The notes: generated by a model from the letters alone, not told the origin. A DNA stretch of 64,000 bases from an uncultured Prochlorococcus sp. (GCA_902572825.1 CACGHD010000002.1:17894-81893), one strand, 5' to 3'. Numbered from the stretch's first letter, positions 9,804-20,116 are shown. Made by a program: numbers and translations.

Positions 9804-12248
9804 TTAATTCCTCAATTTAGTATTAAAACATTTTTCTATATTGGAAATGATATTTGAATGTATTGATGTAATGTCCGAGTCTAGTAATGTTTTATCTTTA
9901 TCTCTATAAGATAATCTAAATGTATAGCTTATATGATCATCTCCAAATTTAGTATCTTCAAAAACATCAAGTAAATTTACATCCTCTAAAAGATTTTTTC
10001 CTGTTTTTCTTATCTGTGAAGTTATTTCGCTAATTAAAAATTTCTTACTGAAAACAAAATTTATATCCCTTTCCATTTTCGGAACAATTGGGTATTGCTT
10101 ATATATAGGAATCCATTTATTTTTTCTTGTACTAGCTCCTAAGAGTTTAGATACATTTATATTAAATAAATAAACTTTTTTTAATGACTTCTTTTCTAAT
10201 AGAAGTTTAGGATGTATTTCACCAAAATAACCTGCATCTTTCCCTTCAATAACTAATTTCGCTGTTCTTCCTGGATGAAGGAAATCAATTGTATCAGTAG
10301 GTTTATCCTCAATTTTTATGTTCAAAGATGATAAAGCCTCCTTTAACTTTCCTCTGGCCTGGTAATAATTAAGATCGTTATCTTTACCCGAATTTATCCA
10401 TTTTCCAAATATTTTATTTCCATAAATCGCACCATTCAGAACTTCTTCTTGAATAAACTCAGTTTTCTTATGAAAAACATTTCCAATTTCAAATATATAA
10501 CAACTTTCTTGTCCAGCTTTTATATTACGGTTCACTATCTCCAAATGTTCTTTCCAGATATTATCTCTAAGACAGCTTGTTTCTAATAATAAAGGATTAG
10601 AAATCTTTATAAGTTTTTCATTATCTTCGGGAACAAGAGAGTAGCTTAGTACCTCGTTAAAACCGTTTTCTATAAAACCACTTTTCACTTTTCTCAATGC
10701 CAACTGTTCTGATGACAATTTTCCAGGCTTAATTGGATTAGGAAGTTTTAAGTCAAATCTGTCATACCCTATTAATCTCGCTATTTCTTCAATTAAATCT
10801 ATTTCTCTTATTAAATCATGTGATCTATTAGGAATTACTGCTACATCCCAGCCATATTCTTTATTCTTTAATGTACAACCTATGAGTTTTAATTTATCAA
10901 CTATTTCATTATCAGATAAATTTCTTTTTTCAAATTGGTCGTTGATAATTAATGGACCAAGAATTTTATGTATTCGATTTCTCCGCAGTTTAATAAATAT
11001 ATCCTCATTACTTATTAAATTCGAAGCATTTATGATTGGTGAATTAATAGAAAAATATTCTTCTAAAAGATTAATTGCCCTTGTTACTGCGCTTATTGTA
11101 TTTTTTGATGAAATACCTTTTTCATACCTGCTGCTAGATTCTGTTCTTATGCCAACCGCCTTTGAAGATTTTCTTATAGTAACTGGATTAAAAACAGCGC
11201 CTTCAAGGTAAATAGATGAGGTAGTATTAGTTACAGAAGTCTCTAAACCGCCTATCACTCCAGCAATAGCTACAGGTTTATCACAACAAGTAATAACTGT
11301 GATATTTTCATTTAAATCATATTCTTTACCATCTAAGCAAATAAGGCTTTCATTATCCTTGCCTTTTCTTACAGAGAAATCTTCTGGAGAAACTTCCTTA
11401 CCAATTAAGTTTGAGAGTTTATCTTTATCAAACGCATGCAATGGTTGACCTTGTTCTAAAAGAATATAATTTGTTAAATCAACTAGAAGATTAATAGATT
11501 TTATACCTGATTTTTCTATACGGTCTTTAAGCCAATTTGGCGATAATTTCTCTCCATTTACTCCATAAATACAGCTTATTGTATAAATGCAATTAGATTC
11601 TATAGCCTCTGGACAAAGTTTAATTCCCTTAAGTAAATGAATATTGTATTTATGGTTTAATTCTGGAAAATTTAAGGTGGATTCTAAAAGGGCAGAAATT
11701 TCACGGGCTATGCCCATAACAGACATTCCGTCAGGTCTATTAGCTGTAATGGCCAAATCATATATAAAATCATTTAATTGAAGCAATTCAGACCCTGGAG
11801 TGCCCAATTCATGTTTTAAGGCTAAATCTTCATCAATAATCTCTATCCCTTCACTAGAGTCCTCTAAACCCAGTTCTTGCAGTGAGCATATCATTCCTTC
11901 ACTCATGACACCTCTAATTTCACTTCTTTTAATAGTTAAATCAACAGCATTTAATTTCGCGCCGACAGTAGCAACATAAACATAAATATTTGGTTTAATA
12001 TTGCGCGCACCACAGATAATTTGTAAATTCTTTGAATTACCAATATCGACTTGGCAAATTGAAAGCTTGTCAGAACCTTCGTGTTTTAAAACAGATAATA
12101 CCTTACCTAAAACAACACCATTTACATTTTCCGAACAATCTACTAATGATTCAACCTCAAATCCACCAATAGACAATTTCTCAGAGAGATCTTCAGGAGT
12201 AGAAGTAATTTCTACTAAATTATTCAACCAATTTTGAGAAACTTTCAT
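9804..12248 (-). CDS. pheT: Phenylalanine--tRNA ligase beta subunit
   Basis: MKVSQNWLNNLVEI start, EMAP-like domain, B3/B4, FDX-ACB C-term; 814 aa. Confidence 0.97.
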   Translation of the reverse strand: MKVSQNWLNNLVEITSTPEDLSEKLSIGGFEVESLVDCSENVNGVVLGKVLSVLKHEGSDKLSICQVDIGNSKNLQIICGARNIKPNIYVYVATVGAKLNAVDLTIKRSEIRGVMSEGMICSLQELGLEDSSEGIEIIDEDLALKHELGTPGSELLQLNDFIYDLAITANRPDGMSVMGIAREISALLESTLNFPELNHKYNIHLLKGIKLCPEAIESNCIYTISCIYGVNGEKLSPNWLKDRIEKSGIKSINLLVDLTNYILLEQGQPLHAFDKDKLSNLIGKEVSPEDFSVRKGKDNESLICLDGKEYDLNENITVITCCDKPVAIAGVIGGLETSVTNTTSSIYLEGAVFNPVTIRKSSKAVGIRTESSSRYEKGISSKNTISAVTRAINLLEEYFSINSPIINASNLISNEDIFIKLRRNRIHKILGPLIINDQFEKRNLSDNEIVDKLKLIGCTLKNKEYGWDVAVIPNRSHDLIREIDLIEEIARLIGYDRFDLKLPNPIKPGKLSSEQLALRKVKSGFIENGFNEVLSYSLVPEDNEKLIKISNPLLLETSCLRDNIWKEHLEIVNRNIKAGQESCYIFEIGNVFHKKTEFIQEEVLNGAIYGNKIFGKWINSGKDNDLNYYQARGKLKEALSSLNIKIEDKPTDTIDFLHPGRTAKLVIEGKDAGYFGEIHPKLLLEKKSLKKVYLFNINVSKLLGASTRKNKWIPIYKQYPIVPKMERDINFVFSKKFLISEITSQIRKTGKNLLEDVNLLDVFEDTKFGDDHISYTFRLSYRDKDKTLLDSDITSIHSNIISNIEKCFNTKLRN

Positions 12249-12349
12249 ATATATTTTTTAATCAATGATGATGAAATAAATGGGTATACCTTCAAAAAAG
12301 TTTGTTGAAGATGTACAATAGAAAATTATACAATAAAGTATTAATTAAA

Positions 12350-12544
12350 ATGGCCAAAAAAGGGACAAGAGTTGTAGTAACCCTGGAATGTACTGAAGCT
12401 AGGACAAGCACAGATCCTAAGAGATCAAATGGTGTCTCAAGATATACTACTGAAAAGAATCGTAGAAATACAACCGAAAGATTAGAACTAAAAAAGTTTA
12501 ATCCTCACTTAAACAGAATGACAATTCACAAAGAAATAAAGTAA
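12350..12544 (+). CDS. rpmG: 50S ribosomal protein L33
   Basis: [64 protein letters not shown]; start corrected from track 12302. Confidence 0.95.
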   Translation: MAKKGTRVVVTLECTEARTSTDPKRSNGVSRYTTEKNRRNTTERLELKKFNPHLNRMTIHKEIK

Positions 12545-12556
12545 TCAAATTAAATC

Positions 12557-12778
12557 ATGCCTAACTCAATTTTTAAAAAACAATTATCACCTATCAAACC
12601 TGGAGATCCTATTGACTATAAGGATGTAGAACTACTAAAAAAATTCATAACTGAGAGGGGTAAAATCTTACCAAGAAGGATGACAGGTTTAACCTCTAAG
12701 CAACAAAGAGATCTTACATTAGCTGTAAAAAGAGCCCGAATTGTAGCTCTTTTACCTTTCGTAAATCCTGAAGGTTAA
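12557..12778 (+). CDS. rpsR: 30S ribosomal protein S18
   Basis: [50 protein letters not shown]. Confidence 0.97.
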   Translation: MPNSIFKKQLSPIKPGDPIDYKDVELLKKFITERGKILPRRMTGLTSKQQRDLTLAVKRARIVALLPFVNPEG

Positions 12779-12823
12779 TTACATATTGAATATAGTTGGT
12801 ACTGTAATTAATATCTCGAATAT

Positions 12824-14008
12824 TTGAAAGATTTAACTAATTTAAAAACATATATTATTGACTCTGATGATCCACATGAGGTTGATGACGCTATTTCATT
12901 AGAAATAAAAGAAGGAAATAAAAAAAATTTATGGATACATATTAGTAATCCATGCAAACTATTTTTGCATGACTCTAATGTTGATTTAGATGCAAGAAAG
13001 AGAAATAGCAGTTTATATTTAATTAATCAATATGTCCCAATGCTACCTAACGATATTCTTGAAAAGGCAAATCTAGCTCAAAATAAAATTTCAGAAACTA
13101 TTAGTGCAGCAATAGAATTCAATGACGATGGATCAATAAATAATTATGAAATAACTGAAGCAATAATAAAACCAAAATATCAATTAACATATGAAGATGC
13201 TAATGAAATATTAGAATTAGAACCTAAAGAAGAAAAAGATTTAATTGAGATTAAAAAATTATTAGAAAAGAGTATTATATTCAGAAAGAAACAAGGAGCA
13301 ATTATTTTTGAAGGTCCTAATAGTAAAATTAAATTATATAAGGATAAGGTTGTACTAAATAAATTAGAGAAAACAATATCACAAGTTATAGTTGCAGAAT
13401 CAATGATATTAATGGGTTATGTAACAAGTTTATTTGTAGATAAATATAATTTAGCGGCTGCATTTAGGATTCAGAAATTGAATTGTAATCCATCTGAAAT
13501 ACTTAGTAGATACAATAATAGTGATATTAAATATATAATATTAAAACAATATATGGGAAGAAGTTACATAACTACTAAGCCAGGAATCCATGAATCATTA
13601 GGCCTAAAAATGTATGTACAATGTACTTCACCATTAAGAAGATATCTTGATTTAATTATACAAAGGCAAGTCTATAATAAAATAAATAATTACGAAGTTC
13701 TAAGTAAAGATTCAGTCTCTAAGATTATAGATTATTCAAAGAACAGACAATCAGAGAATAATAATATATTTAAAAATGATAAATTTAAGTATTTAACATT
13801 ATTTTTTAAGAATGAAAATAAAACTTTTTATAAAATAATATTCGTTAAGTGGATTAATCATAAAAAAAATATTGCTTTGGTTTATTTTCCAGATTATTCA
13901 CTAGAAATACTTATAACTCTTTTTGTATCAATAGAAATATATAGTAATAAAATATATAAAGTTAAATATACTATAAATGATAATAATCTTTTAGAGTTTA
14001 TTTATTAA
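12824..14008 (+). CDS. RNB-domain exoribonuclease (RNase II/R superfamily), minimal architecture
   Basis: IDSDDPHEVDDAISLEI (acidic cluster) and YVQCTSPLRRYLDLIIQRQ motif; TTG start; no cold-shock domain visible. Confidence 0.88.
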   Translation: MKDLTNLKTYIIDSDDPHEVDDAISLEIKEGNKKNLWIHISNPCKLFLHDSNVDLDARKRNSSLYLINQYVPMLPNDILEKANLAQNKISETISAAIEFNDDGSINNYEITEAIIKPKYQLTYEDANEILELEPKEEKDLIEIKKLLEKSIIFRKKQGAIIFEGPNSKIKLYKDKVVLNKLEKTISQVIVAESMILMGYVTSLFVDKYNLAAAFRIQKLNCNPSEILSRYNNSDIKYIILKQYMGRSYITTKPGIHESLGLKMYVQCTSPLRRYLDLIIQRQVYNKINNYEVLSKDSVSKIIDYSKNRQSENNNIFKNDKFKYLTLFFKNENKTFYKIIFVKWINHKKNIALVYFPDYSLEILITLFVSIEIYSNKIYKVKYTINDNNLLEFIY

Positions 14009-14076
14009 TAAGATAATAAATATAATTGGTTGTTATTAGTTTAAAAAATATCTGTTAGTATTAATAAAAAAGCTTT

Positions 14077-15621
14077 ATGACTTTTGTCATTACTACACCT
14101 TTATATTACGTTAATGATAAGCCTCATTTAGGAAGTGTATATACAACAATAATTTGTGACTCAATAGCTAGGTATAAAAGGCTAGCAGGTGAAGATGTTA
14201 TTTTCATCACTGGAGTTGATGAACATGGTTTAAAAATACAAAGAACAGCTAATGAAAAGGGTATTGAACCTAAATCACATTGTGATGAAATCTCAGAAGT
14301 GTTTAATAATAATTGGAAAAATTGGAATATATCCTTTGATAAATTTATAAGAACAAGCTCAAAAAATCATGAATTTGTTGTTAATGAATTTTATGAAAGA
14401 GTAAAAGCATCAGATGATATCTATATGGGAGTTCAAAAAGGTTGGTATTGTGTCGGTTGTGAAGAATTTAAAGATAATCCAGAAAACTCATCAACATACA
14501 AGTGTCCCATACATCAAAAAAATCTAGAATGGAAAAATGAAGAGAATCTTTTTTTTAGGCTTTCAAAATATCAAAAAGAAATTGAGAAAATAATCAACGA
14601 ACCTTCTTTTATAGAGCCAGTAGAAAGAAAGAATGAAATTATAAATTTTGTTTCTAGAGGTTTAAAGGATTTTTCAATTTCAAGAACAAATGTCACATGG
14701 GGAATTCCTGTCCCTGGCTACGATAACCATACCTTTTATGTATGGTTTGATGCTTTACTTGGATATGTAAGTGCCATTAGTTCTGATGCGACAGAGCATT
14801 CATTGGAAAAATCAATTAATGGAGGATGGCCAGCTGATGTTCATTTAATTGGTAAGGATATTCTGAGATTCCATGCTGTATATTGGCCCGCAATGCTCAT
14901 TTCTGCAAATATGAGAGTTCCTAAAAAGGTTTTTGGGCATGGGTTTCTTACAAGAGAGGGGCAAAAAATGGGTAAAAGCTTAGGAAATGTACTCGACCCT
15001 GATTTATTGCTTACAAAATATGGAAATGATCCTGTAAGGTGGTACCTCATTAAAGACATATCACTAGGAAATGATGGAGATTTTCAAGATAAAAGATTTG
15101 TTGACATTATCAATAATGACTTAGCTAATACGATTGGTAATTTATTAAATAGAACATCATCTATGTCTAGAAAATGGTTTGATAATAAAGTTCCAAATAA
15201 TGAAAAAATTCTAAGTGAAAATAAATTAGAGAATTTTGCTAAAATTGCAGTCGAAAATTATATTTATAACTTTGATAACTTCAAATTAGATCTTGCAGCT
15301 AATGAAGTACTTAACCTAGCAATTAATACAAATTTATATTTGAATGATAATCAGCCATGGCTGTTAATAAAAGAGAAAGATAATCTACCTCTAGTCAAAG
15401 AAATAATTTATAACGTTTTAGAAAGCACCCGAATAATAGGATTATTATTACTACCTTTATTGCCCGAATTATCTTTAAAAATTAATGAACAACTTGGTTC
15501 TATATACAAAGAAGAAATTCCTTGGGAAAAACAATTAATTTGGGGATTATTAGTTAGTAACTCAAGTCTTCCCATACCCTCTCCAATCATAAATAAACTG
15601 GAGTATGAGCAAAATTTATAG
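14077..15621 (+). CDS. metG: Methionine--tRNA ligase
   Basis: TPLYYVNDKPHLGSVYTT and KMGKSLGN signature. Confidence 0.96.
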   Translation: MTFVITTPLYYVNDKPHLGSVYTTIICDSIARYKRLAGEDVIFITGVDEHGLKIQRTANEKGIEPKSHCDEISEVFNNNWKNWNISFDKFIRTSSKNHEFVVNEFYERVKASDDIYMGVQKGWYCVGCEEFKDNPENSSTYKCPIHQKNLEWKNEENLFFRLSKYQKEIEKIINEPSFIEPVERKNEIINFVSRGLKDFSISRTNVTWGIPVPGYDNHTFYVWFDALLGYVSAISSDATEHSLEKSINGGWPADVHLIGKDILRFHAVYWPAMLISANMRVPKKVFGHGFLTREGQKMGKSLGNVLDPDLLLTKYGNDPVRWYLIKDISLGNDGDFQDKRFVDIINNDLANTIGNLLNRTSSMSRKWFDNKVPNNEKILSENKLENFAKIAVENYIYNFDNFKLDLAANEVLNLAINTNLYLNDNQPWLLIKEKDNLPLVKEIIYNVLESTRIIGLLLLPLLPELSLKINEQLGSIYKEEIPWEKQLIWGLLVSNSSLPIPSPIINKLEYEQNL

Positions 15622-16228
15622 ATTAATAATCTTCCTTCAAATATTTATGATTGGTTGCACTCCAAAGGTAATTGATGAAAATACAGTTTTACAAAAAATA
15701 GACAGTTTAGATATGACTATATTCTCTAAAAGTGGAAATAAAATATATTCAATTACTAGTCCAAATTCAAGTTATGACAATATTAAATTAAAATTCGATT
15801 TAAAAAAACCTATCATTAATATTCTTAATGGGGCAGAAACTAAATATATCATTAGTTCCGAAGAATCGACATTATCAGACAACAATAAACTTCTGGAATT
15901 GAAAGGTAATGTTAAATTAAAAACTCTTAAAAAAGATGAGTATATTTTAAATGCTGATAATTTTATTTGGAATATAGAAAGTACTAACTATCTATTAGAG
16001 GGTAATATAAGATTTGAAAATCAAAATATCATCTTAAATTCAGGAAAAGCCATATTGGGTTCGGATAACATAATTGAATTTTTCAATCCAGTAAAATATA
16101 TTATCAAAGATGAAAATAAAGAAGATAAATATGAAATAAATTCAGAAAATGCCTTCTATAATTTAAATACAGAATCAGTAACTTTTGAAGCAAAAGATAA
16201 AAGAGTTAAGTCAATAATTTATTTTTAA
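15605..16228 (+). CDS. lptC: LPS-export LptC-family protein
   Basis: Lipoprotein/signal-like N-term (FMIGC), LptC-like beta pattern; overlaps metG by 17 nt. Confidence 0.72.
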   Translation: MSKIYRLIIFLQIFMIGCTPKVIDENTVLQKIDSLDMTIFSKSGNKIYSITSPNSSYDNIKLKFDLKKPIINILNGAETKYIISSEESTLSDNNKLLELKGNVKLKTLKKDEYILNADNFIWNIESTNYLLEGNIRFENQNIILNSGKAILGSDNIIEFFNPVKYIIKDENKEDKYEINSENAFYNLNTESVTFEAKDKRVKSIIYF

Positions 16229-16851
16229 ATTTTATTTTTTGAAAAAATATTATTAATTTTTTTGGACCAGTTATTAATCCATTTTTCATCAGACTTCGTA
16301 AAACACTTAGCACTCCAGCCTCCTATCAATATAAAAGCCTTATTATTTATAGGTACAATTAAGACAGATGGAATTTCGGCACAAAAATTAAAAAATTCAT
16401 CTCTTCCAGGATAAAATTTAGTGTTTGCTAATGATATTAATTTCATATCTTTTATAGATCTCAGACAAGTTTCACCAGGTTTAAAATCATTACTTGAAGT
16501 TATTCCCCTCCTCAATATATTGAAGCCATCATTGTGAATTAATATTGCTGCTGCTGCTGTAGAAGTTAATATCGCTTCAGAACCCCATGCAAGTTCATCA
16601 ATTACTTCATCCGGCATGTTTCTATCTAAGAAAAACTTATTATCTCCTTTTAAAACAGCTTTCTCACCAGCTATGGGTTGGAATTGTTTAAATAAAAAAC
16701 CTATCAAAATAATAATTAACGAAGCTATTGCAGCTAACACTTGTGCTCTTTCAAGCTCAGGAGTGATTGCTTCTATTGAAATGAAATTTGCTATCTGAAA
16801 AATAAAGAGTATTACACCGACTGATATTAATGATTTCCCATTGAATCCCAT
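16225..16851 (-). CDS. Cofactor assembly of complex C subunit B (CCB2/CCB4-like)
   Basis: GEKAVLKGDNKFFLDRNMPDEVIDELAWGSEAILTSTAAAAILIHNDGFNILRRG; two N-terminal TM helices. Confidence 0.75.
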   Translation of the reverse strand: MGFNGKSLISVGVILFIFQIANFISIEAITPELERAQVLAAIASLIIILIGFLFKQFQPIAGEKAVLKGDNKFFLDRNMPDEVIDELAWGSEAILTSTAAAAILIHNDGFNILRRGITSSNDFKPGETCLRSIKDMKLISLANTKFYPGRDEFFNFCAEIPSVLIVPINNKAFILIGGWSAKCFTKSDEKWINNWSKKINNIFSKNKI

Positions 16852-16962
16852 ATCTTAAATATGTTATTTCTAATTAAATTATGCAAACATTATATTGTTT
16901 AGTACATCTTAAATTACTCAAACATATGGTTTTTAATATATAATTAACCAAAACTATTAAAA

Positions 16963-17274
16963 ATGAACCTAAACATCAATAAATATATAATTTCCCTTAT
17001 CTTTACTGGCTTTATTTTTATCCTTATCCCTTCGACTACATTCGCTAACGAAATTAATAGCATAAATAAATATTTTGGTGTTACTCAACAGAAGACTATT
17101 ATAAATTACGAAAAAAGTCAGCCTTCATCTATCGACAACCCTGTAGTGGATCCAAATTTTAACACTATGAGATCAAAAGATACTGAGAGCTCTACTGCTA
17201 CTTATATAGTTGTAGGTTTGTTAATTGCTGCCACAATTATTCCTTTAGCAACATGGTGGTATTTCTCTAAATAA
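16963..17274 (+). CDS. Small exported/membrane hypothetical protein
   Basis: Signal peptide and C-terminal TM helix; 103 aa. Confidence 0.7.
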   Translation: MNLNINKYIISLIFTGFIFILIPSTTFANEINSINKYFGVTQQKTIINYEKSQPSSIDNPVVDPNFNTMRSKDTESSTATYIVVGLLIAATIIPLATWWYFSK

Positions 17275-17284
17275 TAGAGAATTT

Positions 17285-17845
17285 ATGAATGCCAAGGATT
17301 TTAGTATTAGTGAATATTCATCTTATATAGTTTTTATTACAGGAGGGACAAAGAGCGGCAAAAGTGAATTCGCGGAGCATCTTGCAAAGGAAGTAAAAAA
17401 CTTATCATATGTAGCTTTATCTGAAAACAATTTGGATGATAAAGAATGGCAAGATAAAATTAATTTACATCAAAAAAGAAGGCCAAAAGATTGGAAATTA
17501 ATAGAAACGACAGATCTATTAAATACATTAAGGAATGAAGAAGGTCCATTATTAATAGATTCTATTGGCGGATTCGTTATGAAAAGTATTGGTAAGGAAC
17601 AAAAAGAATGGTCAACAAAAATGAATTCACTTATAAGTATCTTAATGAAAAGAAAAAGCAAAACAATTATTGTTGGAGAACAGGTAGGTTGGAGTCTGGT
17701 CTCTGAATATAAAATTGGTAATACTTATATTGAAAGAATCGGCGAACTTCAAAAGAGAATAACCAAAATATCAAAAGATAATTGGCTGGCAATAAATGGT
17801 AGAGCAATCAAAATAGATGGTATAAGTATTGAAATACCCACTTAA
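17285..17845 (+). CDS. cobU: Adenosylcobinamide kinase / guanylyltransferase
   Basis: FITGGTKSGKSEFAE P-loop, KINLHQKRRPKDWKLIET, GEQVGWSLV. Confidence 0.92.
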   Translation: MNAKDFSISEYSSYIVFITGGTKSGKSEFAEHLAKEVKNLSYVALSENNLDDKEWQDKINLHQKRRPKDWKLIETTDLLNTLRNEEGPLLIDSIGGFVMKSIGKEQKEWSTKMNSLISILMKRKSKTIIVGEQVGWSLVSEYKIGNTYIERIGELQKRITKISKDNWLAINGRAIKIDGISIEIPT

Positions 17846-17847
17846 AA

Positions 17848-18330
17848 TTGGAAGTTGCTCTTTTTGAACCTAGAATCCCACAAAATACTGGTAATATTGC
17901 CAGAACATGTGCCGCATTTAATATACCTTTAAATCTCATAGAGCCCTTGGGTTTTAAGCTAGAAGATAAATATTTAAGAAGAGCAGGATTAGATTATTGG
18001 CCTCTAGTTACTGTAAATCAGTATGAGAATTTTGAAAAATTTTTAGCGTCAAAATCAACAAAAAGAATAATTTCTTTTAGCAAAAAAAATGGATTGTATT
18101 TGAAGGATTTTAAATTTAAGCTAGATGATATTTTGCTATTCGGAAGAGAAGATTCAGGATTACCCGATTCCATTATTGATAAAAGCAACTTTTTAATATC
18201 AATATTTATGCCAAATATACAGACTGGAAACAATGATCAAAAAGGTGTTAGAAGTCTAAACCTTTCTGTAGCATGCGGAATTGCTATATATGAGGCCCAC
18301 AAACAAATATATTTTCAAAATGATAATTAA
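17848..18330 (+). CDS. trmL: tRNA (cytidine(34)-2'-O)-methyltransferase, SPOUT family
   Basis: VALFEPRIPQNTGNIARTCAAFNIPLNLIEPLGF, LLFGREDSGLP, VRSLNLSVACGIAIYEA; TTG start. Confidence 0.9.
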   Translation: MEVALFEPRIPQNTGNIARTCAAFNIPLNLIEPLGFKLEDKYLRRAGLDYWPLVTVNQYENFEKFLASKSTKRIISFSKKNGLYLKDFKFKLDDILLFGREDSGLPDSIIDKSNFLISIFMPNIQTGNNDQKGVRSLNLSVACGIAIYEAHKQIYFQNDN

Positions 18331-18358
18331 GTACATCAATGCCTTACAATATTCCCAT

Positions 18359-18432
<74 letters not shown>

Positions 18433-18503
18433 TTTTCAATACTTTTCAATTGAACAACATAGGTGAAATTTTAATTTAATTAAACTATTAAATAAAGACA
18501 ATA

Positions 18504-18791
18504 ATGTTTAATTCACTCAGTACAGTTTTAGATCCAAAACAATCTAAAAAAAAATTTGCAGAAGCAAGAGTTGTGGTTCTTGATGACAATTTTAATACTT
18601 TTCAGCATGTTGCAAATTGTCTTCTAACAATAATCCCAAGCATGAGTGAACAAAGGGCATGGGACCTAACCATCAAAGTTGACAAGATAGGATCTGCAGA
18701 GGTTTGGAGAGGTAATCTTGAACAGGCAGAGCTATATCATGAGCAACTAATAATCAAAGGATTAACAATGGCTCCAATTGAGAAAACATAA
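18504..18791 (+). CDS. clpS: ATP-dependent Clp protease adaptor ClpS
   Basis: RVVVLDDNFNTFQHVANCLLTIIPSMSEQRAWDLTIKVDKIGSAEVWRGNLEQAELYHEQL. Confidence 0.95.
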   Translation: MFNSLSTVLDPKQSKKKFAEARVVVLDDNFNTFQHVANCLLTIIPSMSEQRAWDLTIKVDKIGSAEVWRGNLEQAELYHEQLIIKGLTMAPIEKT

Positions 18792-18802
18792 TATAAGAAA
18801 GA

Positions 18803-19054
18803 TTGGCAGAAAATTTTTGGCTTATAAATTCGAATCGTTCAAGAGTTAAAAGGTTTTCAAAGAATAATCAAAATAAAGATAAATTTTTTGAATATATGTT
18901 TATTGACTCTGGGAGAATTCTTGGTGTCTTAGGAAAAGAACCACCTCTTATGACAACGAGAGAAGAACTTAAAGTTGATAAAGCTAGAGATGAATGGAGA
19001 AAATTAATCGCTCAAGGTTGGAGGAGAACCAAACCAGTTTGGGAAGACTATTAG
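18803..19054 (+). CDS. DUF1651-like small protein
   Basis: MAENFWLINSNRSRVKRF...LMTTREELKVDKARDEWRKLIAQGWRRTKPVW; TTG start. Confidence 0.75.
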   Translation: MAENFWLINSNRSRVKRFSKNNQNKDKFFEYMFIDSGRILGVLGKEPPLMTTREELKVDKARDEWRKLIAQGWRRTKPVWEDY

Positions 19055-19407
19055 TATCCAATATTGTTACTAGGATTAGTGATATAAATTATTAGATTTA
19101 GGACGTAGTTAGCGGGTAAATTTAATGGCTTCAAAAGTAACAAAGCCATTCCTTGAGTCACATTAAATTCTTTATTTTTCATAAAAAAATAAAAGTCTCA
19201 TTTTAATTATAAAAAGATTGTCAAATAAAAATTAAAAATACTGAAAAAAAGATATATAAGCTTTTATTGATTAAGGATTTTCAAGATATCTAATATCTAA
19301 AACTTATTTTAAAAAATTATAGATTTAGGGTTACTTGTTATTTTTTTAAACAAAAAAATCCACGTTATAATTTAACAATCCTTACTATTTAATAATTATA
19401 AAAACCA

Positions 19408-19557
19408 ATGAAATATCTCATATCAAGTAAAAGATCAAGAGCTTTATTTGGTATTGGAATAGTTGCTATAAGTATTGGACTAATATCAAAAAAAGTAATT
19501 AACTATCCAGCTGGAGGATGTATGAATGGTACTCAAGAAATAACCTTTAATATCTAG
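19408..19557 (+). CDS. Putative microprotein (49 aa, one TM)
   Basis: MKYLISSKRSRALFGIGIVAISIGLISKKVINYPAGGCMNGTQEITFNI. Confidence 0.5.
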   Translation: MKYLISSKRSRALFGIGIVAISIGLISKKVINYPAGGCMNGTQEITFNI

Positions 19558-19580
19558 CCATTAATCATCCTAAATTTTCC

Positions 19581-19967
19581 TTAATTCTTAAATCCTGTCA
19601 ACTTTGATAACTCTTTTAGTGAAAGTACACCTAAAATTAGATTTCCATTTATTTCCCATATGGGAAACTTTTAATTTTTTATCAATGCATAATTGAGTTT
19701 GACAGTTTATGCCATCTCTAGCACATTCAACTATATTAAGTTCTTTATAAGCTTGCTTACAAAATAATTCACTTTGATTAAGACAATTAGGTCACCAATA
19801 TGCCGAATATTTAACTACACCATTATCTTTAAATATTTTGCCAACTCGATTGATTCCCTTGTGCTTTCTGAGGTGACTATAAGTTCTCCCTGATTATTTA
19901 ATTGGGAGCTATTTACAACACTTGGTAAAGTAAGAAAAACTAATAGTGCGAATAATAAGCGTTTCAT
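19581..19967 (-). pseudogene. Decayed exported thioredoxin-like protein (VKOR-associated Trx-domain-like)
   Basis: Signal peptide MKRLLFALLVFLTLPSVVNS; other frame KDNGVVKYSAYW-[TGA]-PNCLNQSELFCKQAYKELNIVECARDG; third segment WEINGNLILGVLSLKELSKLTGFKN in another frame. Confidence 0.85.
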
Positions 19968-20116
19968 TTATTTACTACTTTTCCTCCATATTTTCTAACT
20001 ACCTTATCAAGCAAAATTCGTATATCTTTATTCTTAAGTTTATCTATTTGTTGAAGATTTTTAAGAAGATCACATATTTGCTCCTGTGTATCTTCATTTA
20101 ATTCACTTACTGCCAT
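19964..20116 (-). CDS. Putative microprotein (50 aa)
   Basis: MAVSELNEDTQEQICDLLKNLQQIDKLKNKDIRILLDKVVRKYGGKVVNK; ATGA overlap with the pseudogene start. Confidence 0.55.
   Translation of the reverse strand: MAVSELNEDTQEQICDLLKNLQQIDKLKNKDIRILLDKVVRKYGGKVVNK

Noticed and set aside
10882-11211. 109-aa plus-strand ORF inside pheT
   Set aside because: Antisense shadow of pheT, no family resemblance
19792-19794. UGA at the first active-site Cys position read as selenocysteine (UPNC motif)
   Set aside because: The same gene also carries frameshifts on both sides, no SECIS-like stem follows, and picocyanobacteria are not known to encode Sec machinery; simple pseudogenisation is sufficient
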